The notes beneath the pieces are model-generated. The model saw only the letters and a program-made list of their open reading frames with translations, did no database searches and was not told where the DNA came from. A DNA stretch of 64,000 nt, taken from Hansfordia pulvinata (Eukaryota > Ascomycota > Sordariomycetes > Xylariales). The DNA is taken from NCBI GenBank assembly GCA_006538405.1, contig BJKQ01000013.1:868001-932000 (forward strand). The letters run 5' to 3'. Numbering within the stretch: position 1 is the first letter of the stretch; each line of letters opens with the position of its first letter. A program made the translations under genes and the position numbers. Below are positions 10,097-22,385 of this stretch, piece by piece.

Positions 10097-12357
10097 TCAT
10101 TTGTCAGACTTGCTGCCACCCTTACGGCCGGTTCCAAGGTCAATCGCGAAGTTGACGAGGTCTATCGTCTTGTCTCCTCCGAGCGTAAAGTTCTTGGCTT
10201 CATCCATCGTGGCTCCGCTTTGGCTATCAGGGCCCGTCGCTGCTGTCGCAAAGAAGTTTTGAAGCTGGGTTTGGGCATCGGAAGCATCCTCCAGTGCGTT
10301 CTCTTGCAAGATATAGAGCACGACCACTCTGGAGAAGTCGAGGGTCTTGTCGGTAACCTCGAAGTTGCTCTTAGAGGCGGTGTCGCGGCGTTTGAGCTGG
10401 GCACCAGTCTGTCCATTGAAGGTGACCAGTGCATTTTGCGTGTTGCAGGAAAGGTCCGCGGAGTTGAACTTGGAGGTGACTGAGTTGGCTGAGAGCGGAA
10501 TGGAGAAGTTGGTCTGCGCGTTATTGAGTAATCGGGGGATTGCCTCGCCCATCGTTGCGTCCTTGACGCTGGAGTCAGACGTGCTGATGGAAGCGGTGGT
10601 GCAACCTCCAGTGGACTTCTTGCTGCAATCCGGTCCGGTAAACCCATTTGAGCAGATGCAAGAACAGACGCCCTGGTTGACTGACAGGATACCTCCATTC
10701 GCACACGCTTGTTGGCCGCTGCACTGCGCTGCATTGGAGGCTGGCTGTGCTGAGGCTCCGTCATCCTGGTCTTTGAACACCACAAGTTTCAGGGGAACCA
10801 CGACAGCGGCGGCAACTATGCAGAGGATTATGAGAAGAACGAGCAGAAAGGCCCAGACGGGCAGTCCGCAGCACCTGCGTCCGGGACGGCGCCCGGCGTT
10901 CTTCCCTGGCGAGCCATCCTGATCGCGACCACCCTTTGCGTTATACTTGGTGCCCAAAGGCCACGACAGCCGACTGTTTCTATAGCTAAGGCGGCTTCCT
11001 GCTGCCGGAGGCGGGAATGCCGCAATCATGTCGGATAGTCCAGATTGATGCTTCTCCAGGTCATCTGGGAGGGGTCAGCAATTGCACGGCGCTGCTCCAA
11101 AGGGGCTAACTCACGGTCCAGGTGGCGGTCTTTGCTGTAAATCTCCTCGGGAAAGTCGAGGTCGTGCAGACGACTGGCGGGCCTCTTTCCCCTATCCATG
11201 ATAGCCGCAAGCTGCGTCGCGCGTCGAATCAGATCAGGCAAGCTTGTCAAACTGCCTCGGGCTTCCGCGTCCCTGACCGCGTCAATATCCAAGCGCGGAG
11301 GTCGTCGGAAAGCCGACATCTTGAAAGGTCGAGGGGAGGTCGTAACTTTTCGTATGGATGACGGGTCGGTGGCACCGGCAGCTTCGAAGGCGTTCAGCAT
11401 CGTGTCGGCGGTGAGCGTCTTACCCCTCGCCGCTTTCTCCGAGTCCGAGGAAGAGTTGTCAGAGCCATCAACATAGGCTGTGCCGTTGAGAAAGGTGCTA
11501 CTCCTTCTGCTGTTTCTGTCCTTGTCTAGGCTTTTCGTCGTTACCAAAGCTGGCTTTCCACGCTTGCCCGTGCTAGCGGTTCTGACCAGTCCATTGGATT
11601 CCATTTCGTCGTACCCAGTCTCTTCCACGATGGTGTCGTCCAAGAAGCTGTCGCCATGACTGTCCGCGGGGGACAAGTTTCCCCCGAAATGCTCATGGAT
11701 GGCTGCACTGGAAGCAAACGATCGTCTAGGGCTCTCTTCCGGGATAGGCGACACCCATGAAGAGGTCGAATAGAAGGTCGATGCGCCTCTTCTTGAGGAC
11801 GGGGGAGGGCCCAGGTTGAGACTTCTTCGAGCGGGGTTCACAGCGGTTGCAGGCAGCGGGAAGTCTGGGATTTCGCCTGCAGATGAGACGGTCGAGGGTC
11901 GCGTCGAGTTGGTTCCCAGAGTCTCCGGCGATGTTAGATCCTCCGGCGACTGTGCGCTCGCCGGCGCTTGCTGAAAGAAAGGGGTATGCTCCTGCATCCG
12001 GTCGCCGTCGACCATGGAAGGGACCATGCTGGGGCGCGGGGGGCGCTGAGGCGGTTGCAGGCGTCCTGGCGGCGGCCGATATTCTGGCTCTTCCTGCGGC
12101 GTGCCAAGGGGCCCGCCCAGAGGCCACTGGGGAACGGGAGACGGTCTGGAAATTGGTAGCCCTATCTGGCCATTCTTCATTTGCATGCCGAGTGCCCGAC
12201 TTCGAGATGGAGATCCGTTGACCGGATCGTCTGGGGCTTGCCGGCGGTTGTTCGATTCTGGCGACGGATACCCTCTGCTTGGCTCGAATCCATTGTGTTC
12301 CCTGTCTCTTACTGACCCATCCTGCTCCATCCTTCTCCCACCCTGAATCCGATTCAT
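10097..12357 (-). CDS. EGF-like domain membrane glycoprotein
   Basis: Two exons, 12357-11115 and 11064-10097, with a 50-bp intron (11114-11065). The intron has donor GTGAGT, branch TGCTGAC and acceptor CCCAG, phase 1. The product is 736 aa. Residues 1 to about 480 are Pro/Ser/Arg-rich and disordered, probably cytosolic. One strong transmembrane segment follows a CC pair at about 482-510. After it comes an EGF-like module at about 529-561 (C-x4-C ... C-x-C-x-C ... C pattern, with CANGG and GFTGPDC). The extracellular C-terminal part is about 175 aa, Ser/Thr/Asn-rich, without a second helix. This layout matches the fungal glycoprotein/EGF-domain proteins annotated in many Pezizomycotina. With no N-terminal signal peptide, a type II topology is likely. 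The role is presumably at the cell surface or wall; no substrate is known. Confidence 0.85.
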
Positions 12358-13589
12358 TTATTCGTCGATCAGCTCAGCATTTGAGCTACTGGTCGGGCTG
12401 TGAGAGGCTTCGACTCGGACGAGCCTGAACGAACAATGTTCAATGCGATAGTGGAAGTCCAGCCACGGTCAGTACTAATAGCCCCGGCAGAGGCGGCCGT
12501 AACCAACGAGGCGGATCAACGCCTGAATTCGAGGAAAGAGAGAGCGCGAGCGGCCAAGAGCCGTCGAAGAGCTGCAGCGGGCCGGTATTAGTTGATGGCG
12601 TCCGTTACCCGATCAGGTGGCAGGGTTCGTGCGCTGCAGCGCCCGGGGTGGGAAGCATGCGCAAGTGCTGCGCAGAATTGGAGACGGCGTCGATCACAGA
12701 CGAATGGTGCAATGGGGCAGACACCCCAGAACGACGCCAGGCTCCAACACGGTCGCCCAAATGACGAGCTGCGCCAGCGCCTTGCACTCGGCACGACCCA
12801 GGAAACGCAAAAGAGTGCAGGAACGGCAGAAGAGTACTGGCAATTGAGATTGTAATGGAAAAGTTGACTTACATCCAGTAGTCCGAACCTGGCCAGGTGT
12901 AATTGACCGGTCAGACGGGTGATCCCGTCGTGAAAGCCGGGTCAAATCAAGTGAGGTGAAGGTACAGAGAGAATTGGCAAGGCTGCACTGCACGTTCGAG
13001 GGTCTCGACCAGCAAGAAAAGCGGACTGGTCAGGTGAGTCTCGCGCCGGGCGATTCCCAAGATGTGACTGTGGCAGCGCAGCGCAGGTGACGAACCAGGT
13101 CCAGGGGCCGTCAAGTCAGCAGTCGAGTGAAGCCGACCAGGGTTGCACTGCGTCGGGCGATGATGCCACCGAAGAACACAGGTCGAGAATCGAGCGGGTT
13201 GACTTTGCTGTTTCAGAGTCGTCGTCGGTCTCAGGTGACAGGCAGTTGACTGGCGAGGCTGCCGGCGCCGGGAGGGCGAGTGGAAACTGGCGATCAAGCG
13301 GCGATCACGCAGGCGAGGTTATGCGGCGGAGTGCGGCCGGCCAAAATCATGCGAAGCGTCCAACCCAAAAACGAAGCGTGTGTGCGTGCTTGATCCTGAC
13401 TCAGGGCGAAGTGCGGCTGGGTCGAAAGTGCAGTCGTCGGCGTGTAGTGAAAGAGAGACAGGCAACGTCGTCGAGACGGCAGCCGAGACCAAGGCGCGAG
13501 GCAAGAAGAATTGAACGAGAGTAAAGAAGGCCAAGAGGCAGAAATGAATGACGGCGTCCAGACGATCGCGGCGGCGCAGCGCACGATGA

Positions 13590-13690
13590 GGCGGCGGGGA
13601 GGAAAAGAGAGGGACTGGGAAGAGAGAGGAAGGAAGAGAGAGAGGAAAGAGGTAGGAAGAGGACAAGACCAAGATCCTGTCACGATCGGT
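13590..13690 (-). promoter_or_regulatory. Pyrimidine-rich tract on minus strand
   Basis: On the minus strand this stretch is almost only C and T, with repeated CTCT and TTCC. Such tracts are common in promoters and 5' leaders of filamentous fungi. It lies 1.2 kb upstream of the EGF-domain start, so assignment to that gene is only by orientation. Confidence 0.3.
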
Positions 13691-16600
13691 AGGGTGGGCG
13701 GAGAATACTCGTAAGGCGGTACAGAGCCGTCACCAGGCGATGCGGCGGGTCAGGCGTGCACCCGCGGGAAGGAGCGACGAGGCAGGGCAGGGACGAGGCA
13801 GTCGCGGCTGGTGGAGACCGGGATCGAGGCTAACAATAACGACGACTACAAGACTCGCAGAGAAGAAAAAAAGGACCCGTCGGTCGGTCTGTCTGGCGGG
13901 CTGTTTGCTCGCCCGGAACGAGAGAGATGAGAAGGAATGGGGATGGACTGGGCCGGGCCAGGGGCGGCGACGGCGATGTCGTACACGCACCACCTGCACA
14001 CTCGGTCCAGCTGGCCCGAGAGCAGATTGCGACGGTCAGTGTGAGGCCGCTTTCGCACCGACGGCAAGGGCGCAGAGCACTCACCACGGATCAGAGTGGC
14101 GACCAGGCAGGATGCAGAGGCGGCAGCGGCGGCGGCGACGGCAGCAGCAGCAGAAGCAGCAGAAGCAGCGGTGTTGGGGGTGGTGGTGTGCTCGCCTGGA
14201 GGAGGTCGACTTGCTCATGTAGAGGCTGGCGAGACTGGGCGAGAATGGCCAAGATATGGTGGAAGCACACCACAATCCTCATTCCAGACCAGGCACAGAA
14301 CCAACTTGCTAGCACTCTTGCGTATTCCGTGCTCGTGGTCACTGTAGAGTAGCGACTTTCTTGAGCAGTGGTCCTCCCGAGAGCCAGACGTGGGGGACCC
14401 CGGGCCACCGTCTCCATCTACAAAGTACTCGTGCGAGTATCCATACTATCTCTTTATTACACGTACGTACGGGTGTTATACCCAGTTGACAACATTTGTC
14501 CGGCGGACCCTCTACCGAAGCAAGGTCCATCCATAACCCCCCTCATCCCTGGTCTTGGCGATCTCGAACCCGCAGCGACAAACCGCTTGGTACGTGATGG
14601 CATGCTGTGTAGGTGTCACGACAGCGCGTTTCGGCTGGACGCTGCTTCTGGGACCCAAGAGGTTGAATTCGATGCAGAGGCCCGTCCATCGGGGTCGGGC
14701 CCAGGCTGGAGAAGCGTGACACAGAATGAGCTCTGACGCGCAAACCGGCGGCTGCGGTTGGCTCGCGCGCGGACGCACAAGCCCGCAGGCGGCGCCGGCC
14801 AATTTCCATGGCCGTCCGCGCCGTATGAATCTGCGACAGAGCATGGCACGGCCGCGGCAGCTCCCACCAGACGAGTCCCGAGCGATCGATAGTCGGGTGC
14901 TCGTACGGTCGAGCCAAGTCGAGCCAGTCGTCTCGAGCCCCAGGCATTACGAGATCGCAGGTCTGCTCGCTTCAGACTGCGGCGAGACTCGCCAGCCAGC
15001 TCATGAGGGTACATACCTACCTTACCTACCTACTTGAAGTTGGCGAGCATCGGGTGCTTCGAGCCGCCGCGTCCATTGCAGCGGGGGGGCAGTTATTCAC
15101 GCAGCTCCTCGAGGTTCTGATTACCCCTGGACGAGTGCGCGTATTGTCGCGTCGCCAGGGGTCATGGGTGGTGGTGTAAGCGAGTGGCGACGAAGGCGAA
15201 GAAGAAGCCGGTGAAAAGTAGGTAGGTACCTCTTGTTGAAAGGGGCCTTGTCGCGGGAGGGAGAGCGTCTGGTGAATGCGCGCGAATAAGGAAGCCCGGT
15301 CGCCTTGCTCGGTACGGCGGTACCTGGGCGTGCCTGGGCGCGTGGTCGGAGGTTTGGACGGCAACGGCGAATGACGAAGAGAGCCCTTGCCCCCGCCGAA
15401 ACGCTAGCGTCCATCACCTGCAGGTCGGCCCACTCGGGGTCCATCATCAGTGCTGTGCGCGAGTACTCGCTACTGCTGGTCAGCCTCCTGTCTTGGTGCC
15501 ACTCGGCGTACCGTGGACACTTGTCTTAGGTAGCACGCCCGTTACGAGTACGAGTGCACTCCGCAAGATTGCGCCCTGACGCTAGCCCCGGACCGGCTAA
15601 ATCAGACACGCTCTGGCTTTGTCGGTGCTGCCATTGAACCACGTTGTCGAACAAAGCGGCGCTACTTGGACACTACTACGGCTCAACTTCCAGTTTCATC
15701 AATTGGTGTACGAGACGACGAGATGGATGTATCGCATGGACCGCCACTGGACGGCTTCGACTGCTGCTCTTCTGTCTGACAGGCCGAATGGTCAGTGGGC
15801 CCTGGGGACGCTTTCTCCATGCTCTGCCGGTGGCTATCCGTACGACGAGCATCCGCCATCAGCAGATACAGGATAGAAACGCCTGTACTGGTACGAGTAC
15901 CTGCATTCGATTTGACAGGCCCACGAGGCCCTCTTTGCAGCCTGAGCGGATCCTCAGGGGACCAGGGACGGGTATCCGCAGACTGGTTTGCCGTCATTTG
16001 GGTCTTTATGCACCGCCGCGGCAAGAATAAGAGGCTCGCCCCCCCGCGCGCAGGGGCCAGCCCGCAACGCCGTGTTTCGCATTGGCAGGCCTCCCCGTCG
16101 ACCCGGTGCGCCCTCGTCGCCGTCCGTCCTGCGTACTCGTAATCATCTCGGCGGATTCCTGTGAGCTGATTCAGGCCGGCTAGGCAGGCAGGGCACGCCC
16201 GCGAACTCGTGCCCGTGGGAATGGCGTCACCCGCTAGGTTAGCCTGGGCCGGCTAGTACGAGGAACAATAAGATAACAACCGTTCGGGCCTGTCCCGACC
16301 GGGCATCGCCGCCCCCACGAGCACCTCGCTTCGTCTCTCGTCCTCTCCCGCTTGCTCTTGTGCATCCTCGGCGCAGATATTGATTGTTCTCGTAGCCACG
16401 CCACGCCGTGCATTAGGGACCGCCGCCTACCCGTACCTGTCATCTTTCAGCTGGCCTGCTGCCGGCATCAGCCCACGCACAACACGACAGCGGCGGTGGG
16501 TGTCTGGTCTGGTCTTGTTGGAGCTGCCCAGCAGCGCCGAGCGCGTCTCCGCCTCGCTCGTTGGCGACGACCCGGCGGTGCTCAGGCCCCCCGCGGCGTG

Positions 16601-19600
16601 TCAAGTCGCCGGACATTAATTCCCAGTATTGCCCGCTCCTTGTGGGTACGCCCGCGCCAAAGCGCAGCGCTACTGGGACTCTCTGGCCGGCCAGCGTCCA
16701 GCTCTTCACCTCTTATCAACATGGACGGGGCCTCGGCAGACCGTCTCATTGATCATGAGACACTCGCATGCATGGAGGCCCGTAAGAGCAATTGGACGAG
16801 CTAGCGTCTTTCAGCGGTTCGACTCGAATTCATCAATTCTCAGTCAGACATCAGTGAAGAGGCTGTCGGACATGGAGTCAACAGATGCAAGTCAAGCCAG
16901 TCGCACGTGGCAGCTGTAGGCGCCGGGTGTGGCGACTTACAAGAGCCCTATATCCAGACCTTCTACAGCGCCTCTCCAGCGCCCTACGAGTACATGAACG
17001 CCCCCGGATGCCCCTCCAGCTGAAGATCCTCCTCCCACCGTCCTCTGCTGCCCGCCCTCAGCTTCCACACGTGCAGACAGGCACGCACTCAAGCCTTACC
17101 ACCTCGTGCCGCTCCTTCCACGCCATCCTGGGCCAGATAAAGACCAGACTGGCCCCGGGATAAAAAGGTTCGTGATCCTTCGCCCGGCCAGGCCAGGCCC
17201 GCGGCCTCAAAGGGCTCCACGGCCCCAGGAATCCATCCAGGAACGCCCGCCCTCCCGAGCACCACTCAGCCATTCCAGCACCGGCCGGCCCTGGCGGCGG
17301 CGGCGGCGGCGGCGGCGAGTAGACAAGGGAGGGGCAGAGAGGAAGCTGCTTCCTTCAGCCCGATATTAACCTGCACATCTACCTACTCCTCCTCAGTACT
17401 CGTACGCGGCCTCGCCACACTCCTCTCAAGGGCAGCTCAGCTTGGTGGCATGCCTGCCTGAAAGTGCGTCGTTCCTGGCTACCTACCTGGCCTACTAAGC
17501 ACTCCTGCGAGTAAACTACCCACGGACATGCCCCCTCGATCGATCAATCAATCAACCTGCGCAACCCAACCCGCTCGCGACAAGGGGCTTTATTGCCTGA
17601 TCCGGCGATTCCCCTTCTTTTCTCTAATATATCCCCAACCGAGGATGGCGCTCGATCGATCTCAGGGTGAGCTATGGCCATGGCCCGCCCAGGAAGGCCT
17701 TTGCGTGAGCACTGTAGGCGTCGTCGTCCAGTACGAGTAGGCGGGGAGGGCATAATTTGCGTTTCCTGGCGGTCGACGCTCTTGTGCTTGCTGGAGATAC
17801 CATGACGACGCAGCTGCGATTCCTCGACGATCTGTGTTTGAGTCGTGCACCTGAGTCATGTGCTTGTTAGTGGCTAAGGGAGGGTTGAGAGGGTTGCGCG
17901 TACTGCATGTAATGGTACTGGCGGTGACTGTTGTTCTTCTTATGACCAACCGTTCTTCAAACCACGCCGTGAACGAGGCCCAAGAGGCCGTCTTTGCGTT
18001 GACATTGTGCCCAGTACGTGAGGGCCATGGGCTGATGCTACTGTATGAATGGCAATGTCAGGCTGTGCTGGCATCTCCTCGGCAGAATTATGCTGGTCTC
18101 TAAGAACAACACAGGCAATAGGACTTCATGATCGACTCCGGCCCGAGACTGACTGACTGGGCTCACGACCACGCTTCATTGTATTTTGACCTACAAGACA
18201 CGACGGGAGAGGCCGCGAAATGGTCCGAAGCCTGTGATGGGACCGTCGGCAAGCTTTTCGGCATGTATGCTTCTGAACATTCCCGAGAGGTATTTGCATG
18301 TCGGCTTGCATCATCTGATTCCGAGCTTGGTTGTTCTTCCTGTTCTCTACAACTGTCAAGATCTACAGAGGTCCATTGGCACCTGACCCATGACCAAGGC
18401 GGAGCAATTATGGTGAAAGGACATTGCGACCTGACAAGGTTTTTGCATGGACGTCGGCCACGACGAAAGTCAATTTTCATCTTGATATAGCTTGTCGATA
18501 ATTGGAAGAAATGACATACCCCGGGCACTTCTCGCCATGGACGTCGTTCGGGAAACATGATAACATAGGCGAAAGGTGACAACACCCAAGAGGGTTGCAA
18601 CTTGAGGTGCTGATAGCTCTCATTCCAGATACCCTACCCTCTCACCTCGGTGTGCGGGTTCGAATCAAAACACAGATATCTAGATAAATTCAATTAGGGA
18701 CCAAGAAGCTGCCCTATCCGAGGACAAGGTCCAGTTGTAGCCCATGCCTGGAGTTTGGGTCATTCTCGCACGTCCTGGTGTCCATCATTGAGACAGTCAC
18801 TCCAGTTTTCCGACTCGGAACAAGAGAAATGACATGTATGCAAGCGATACACCAAGTCGCATACGGAATTGTACGGTGAGTTATCTGACTCTCTGCACAT
18901 CTATCCGGATCGTGGTCAACCCGCTGGCCGGAAGCTGGCTTCTTGGTCTCATCAGAAGCCGTCTGCTGTGGTCATCCATACTCATTGGGTGAGGCGCACA
19001 ATTGAATCAGCGTTGGGTATGAGCACAGAAACAGCTTGACCAGCGACGCAAGAGCACTTACGCCCCCGTTCCTCTTCATCCGGGGTCTCAGCTTCTCGCT
19101 CTGTTGTCTCTCGTTGATTGGTCTTGCGCGTTTGCTACTCCGGTCTGGATTCTCCTAGAGCCCACGCACTACCTGCGCGTTGCTCGAGCCTTGGAGAGTT
19201 GCCAAAGACACTGCCCAAATAAATCCGGCTTGGACACGGCCCAGAACTGTGTCCGTACCTGTGCCTGTATGGTATGTTATATGATCCAGCGTTGGTGTAT
19301 GCGGAGGGCTTGTGGTGAGATCAATCAATAGCGTCATATCCGTAGAGGCACTTCAGTCTCGATCCACTTCAGTCCTCGATCCACCTCTCAGTCGGACAGC
19401 AACCCAGATGGTGAGACATTGACCGATCCCGCCGTCCTGCGCGTGGTGCAGCTGTCACGTGTTCCCAGCCGCCCTCTCCAGCGGTGTGGATATAAGAGGC
19501 AAATAGCGCACTGCGCCAGAGCCGCCCACGCCGCCTCTGCATGTCGAGTGAGCCCGATGAGGAAAGAATCTGTCAAGGGCCTCCGACGTGCGCCGAGCTG

Positions 19601-19926
19601 ACAAGACCACTTTTGTTTTTGTTCTTTTCTCCGCTGTACTCTGAGCGCCGGTGCGGGTAGCCACTCGTATCGTACGTGTGCTGTGAGACAGCGGGACGCC
19701 ACACCGAGAGCTGCCGGCGGGCCTCGTCGGCGCTCGCAAACGCACGGCGGCGGGCACCAAAGGCGGGTCGCGCCGCCTCTCCTGCGCGTCACATTGGCCG
19801 TCGGCAGTGGACCCGCGCCCACCTCAGCTCCTGACAGGGCGGCCTAGGTGCTTAGGGGCGGGATAGGGGAGGGGCCCTTCTCTGCAGTCAATCGCTAGAG
19901 CGGTGGGTTGGGCCCGTTGTGTAGGC

Positions 19927-20010
19927 TAGGAGGAGGAGGAGGAGGAGGACGAAAGCAAGTTGAGGCGATGATAAGACCGAAAGAGAGAGAGAGAGAGGGA
20001 GGGAGGGAGG
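19927..20010. repeat. GGA and GA microsatellites
   Basis: A GGA-type triplet run (19,927-19,949) and a GA dinucleotide run passing into GGGA repeats (19,982-20,010) lie 320-400 bp upstream of the YWTD gene start. Confidence 0.8.
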
Positions 20011-20329
20011 GCGTGCGTCTGCTGGGGACTGAGACAGCCCACGAGTCCGGGCCCTCAATCATAAAAATCAACGAGATCTGGCAATATTTTCGGCATCCGC
20101 AAGCGTCGGGATCGGCCCCGTGTCAGATCTACAAATCTGCCTTTTTGACACTGCCGCGTGCCGTCCGATCTCAAAGAGACCCTTGCCCCTAGCTCCCCAC
20201 CAACACCCCTTTTTTTCCCCTATGATACCCTTTGTTTCCCACAACGCAGACCCTCACTTACACGCCCGAAGACAGCCTGGATTGCAACAAACGCTAGAAG
20301 AGCCATCTGTCTGTCTGGAGGAATAAGAA

Positions 20330-21837
20330 ATGGCCTCGCCAAAGAGCAGAGCAGTTTACTTCCTCGACCTGGGCAGCCCGCACCCAGACGCGTCCAAGCC
20401 AGAGACCCTGGGCCGCCTGCTCCGCGTGTCCGGCACCGATGCCTCCTCCTCCTCCTCCTCAAATGCGCCGGTGACCCCCGCCACGATCCTCTCGGGCATC
20501 CCGACGCTCGACGGCGTCGACTTCCTCCCGCCCTCCGACAGCGACAGCGACAGCGACAGCATCGGGACCCTCTTCCTGACCTCTATGGGCCGCCTGACGC
20601 ACCCGGACGGCGCCCTGTACGCCCTGGACCTCTTCGGCGGTGGCGGCGGGAAGCAGCAGCAGCACCGCCTGCGCACGCTAATCGCCCCCTCGCCCGCCGC
20701 GGACCGCACCCTCGTGCACACGCCGAAGCAGCTGGCCGTCGACCGGACGCGCCGGAGAGTGTACTTCTGCGACCGCGAGGGCCTGCGGGTGATGCGCTGC
20801 GCGCTGGACGGGTCGGGGCTCGAGACGCTCGTGCAGACGGGGGACTGGAGGAGGCTGCAGGAGCGGCGAGAACAGAAGCATTCATCCCTGGATAGCGACA
20901 GCGACAGGGCCGACAACGACGACGACCTGGAGGAGGAGGAGGAGGAGGAGGAGGAGGAAGAGGACGTCCGCTCCCGGTGGTGCGTCGGCATCGCCGTCAG
21001 CCCCCGCCAGGGCATGTTCTACTGGACCCAGAAGGGGCCCCCCGGCGGCGGGACGGGGCGCATCTTCCGCGCCCCCATGTACCCGGCGCCGGCAGCGTCG
21101 TCTCCGGGGGAAGAACAAGAAGGCGGCGGCGGCGGCAAGTTCGATCCGGCTGCCCGTTCCGACATCGAGTGCCTGTTCTCCGGGCTGCCGGAGCCCGTGG
21201 ACCTCGCCATCGACGACGGCGGCGACGACGACGATTACGAGTGCGAAAGTGCCGGCGTGGTCGAGTCCAGCAGCAGCAGAAGCAGCAGTGGAAGGGGACA
21301 GCCGGGCTCGGCGATGCTGTACTGGACGGACCGCGCGCTGGGCGTCGACGCCGGCAACACGCTGAACCGCGCGCGCGTGCCCGCCCCCGTCTCCCCTCTC
21401 CCCTCCTCTACCATCACCACCGCCACCACCACCACGGACACGACAGCGTACCCACCCCGCCGCAGAGCGGAACCACGACGCCCAAGGGCTCCTCGTCGGC
21501 GGCGGCTGCAGGCTCCCTGCCCCTATCCACCCCTCCTCCTCATCCCCACAACCGCAACTACCCCGCGAACAGCAGCAGCATCCCGGGGCGCGACTACGAG
21601 ATCCTCTCGCGCGGCCTGCTGCGCGAGGCCATCGGCGTCAAGCTCGACCCGGCCCGCGGGCACGTCTACGTCACGGAGCTCGGGGGCCGGCTGTACCGGT
21701 TCGCGATGGAGGGTGGCCAGGACCACGTGAAGGGACAGGGCGGCAGCGGGAGAGAGCACACGGTGGTCTGCGAGGGCAGGGGCGGCTGGCTGGGATCGCG
21801 CTCGGGGAGGCGAGTTGTTAACAAGCGGGTTAAGTGA
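20330..21837 (+). CDS. YWTD-type six-bladed beta-propeller protein (one frame break)
   Basis: The ATG at 20330 opens a protein with repeated LDL-receptor-type blade motifs: RRRVYFCDREGLRVMRCALD, then GMFYWTQKG, then AMLYWTDRA, then GHVYVTELGGRLYRFAME. The family is widespread in ascomycetes and often mislabelled as 3-hydroxyacyl-CoA dehydrogenase. No signal peptide is seen, so it is probably cytosolic. The frame changes within a low-complexity Pro/Thr stretch (21380-21465); one extra C at TACCC (21449-21453) joins both halves into 502 aa. A 72-90-bp intron ending at 21465 is possible but lacks a consensus donor. The protein is swollen by a Ser run, an SDSDSDSDS stretch, a run of 11-12 Glu near 20925-20964 and Gly runs, all from triplet repeats. 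The last residues look atypical for the family. Confidence 0.75.
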
Positions 21838-22385
21838 GAAAGTGAGAGGAAAGAAGACAAAATAAACGGGCGTCACGAGTTTTGCCGCCTGGATGCTGAC
21901 TTGCATTATCTTGCATCGCGACATCACTCGGGAAACGGTGTTCTAGAACTCTCGAGTATCCTTCTTTTCTTCGCCCTCGCCGTGGCGGGGCGAGGGACTT
22001 GAATGGCCGTTTTGCCGTGGGATTGTCATGTAAAGACTTGGGCCATCGTTGAGTTGTAGAGAGCTTTCCAGACATGATCACTTGCGCGGACCTCGGTGTG
22101 CGATATCGAACCCTTGGACCAGAGCTCTTTCGTGTAAGCTGATGCCTTCACGTCAGCTTATTATTCGCCCGCCGGGCGTTATTATACGCAAGCGGTGCGT
22201 GATTTTCGCAAGGTTGAGTATATAGATCGATGACCAAGATGAGTCTTTCCGAAATGGCAAGACATGAGCCACAGCATATTCAGTTCATTGCAAACCACTT
22301 GCATCCTCTATAAGCGCTCCGACTGCCAATTCCTCCCATCTGAGTCCCTGCAGATCTTGATCCTCCAGGCCCGACTCCCGCAAAG
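21838..22385. other. Short intergenic region with a candidate TATA box
   Basis: No coding signal. It holds the 3' flank of the YWTD gene and the promoter of the secreted-protein gene, including TATAAG at 22309-22314. Confidence 0.5.
22309..22314 (+). promoter_or_regulatory. Candidate TATA box of the secreted-protein gene
   Basis: TATAAG lies 72 bp before the ATG at 22386, a plausible spacing for a short 5' leader. Inferred from position only. Confidence 0.35.

Larger units (their letters stand above)
12358..20329. other. 8-kb divergent gene-free region
   Basis: Separates the minus-strand EGF-domain gene from the plus-strand YWTD gene, so it must hold both promoters. I find no frame with domain-like sequence or paired splice sites. 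The minus strand at about 13,590-13,690 is strongly pyrimidine-rich, as in fungal 5' leaders. Palindromic TACTCGTAC-type motifs cluster at 13.7-17.8 kb. CAG-type (14,140-14,172), GGC (17,293-17,316), GGA (19,927-19,949) and GA (19,982-20,010) microsatellites are present. A non-coding transcript or a short multi-exon gene cannot be excluded. Confidence 0.45.

Noticed and set aside
18650..18672. GGTTCGAATC box like a tRNA B box
   Set aside because: No T-stem pairing, no A box upstream and no acceptor stem; not a tRNA.
21380..21465. Intron explanation for the frame change in the YWTD gene
   Set aside because: Phase would fit, but the only donors are GTGCCC or GTCTCC and no branch point is evident; a missing C is simpler and matches the other breaks.
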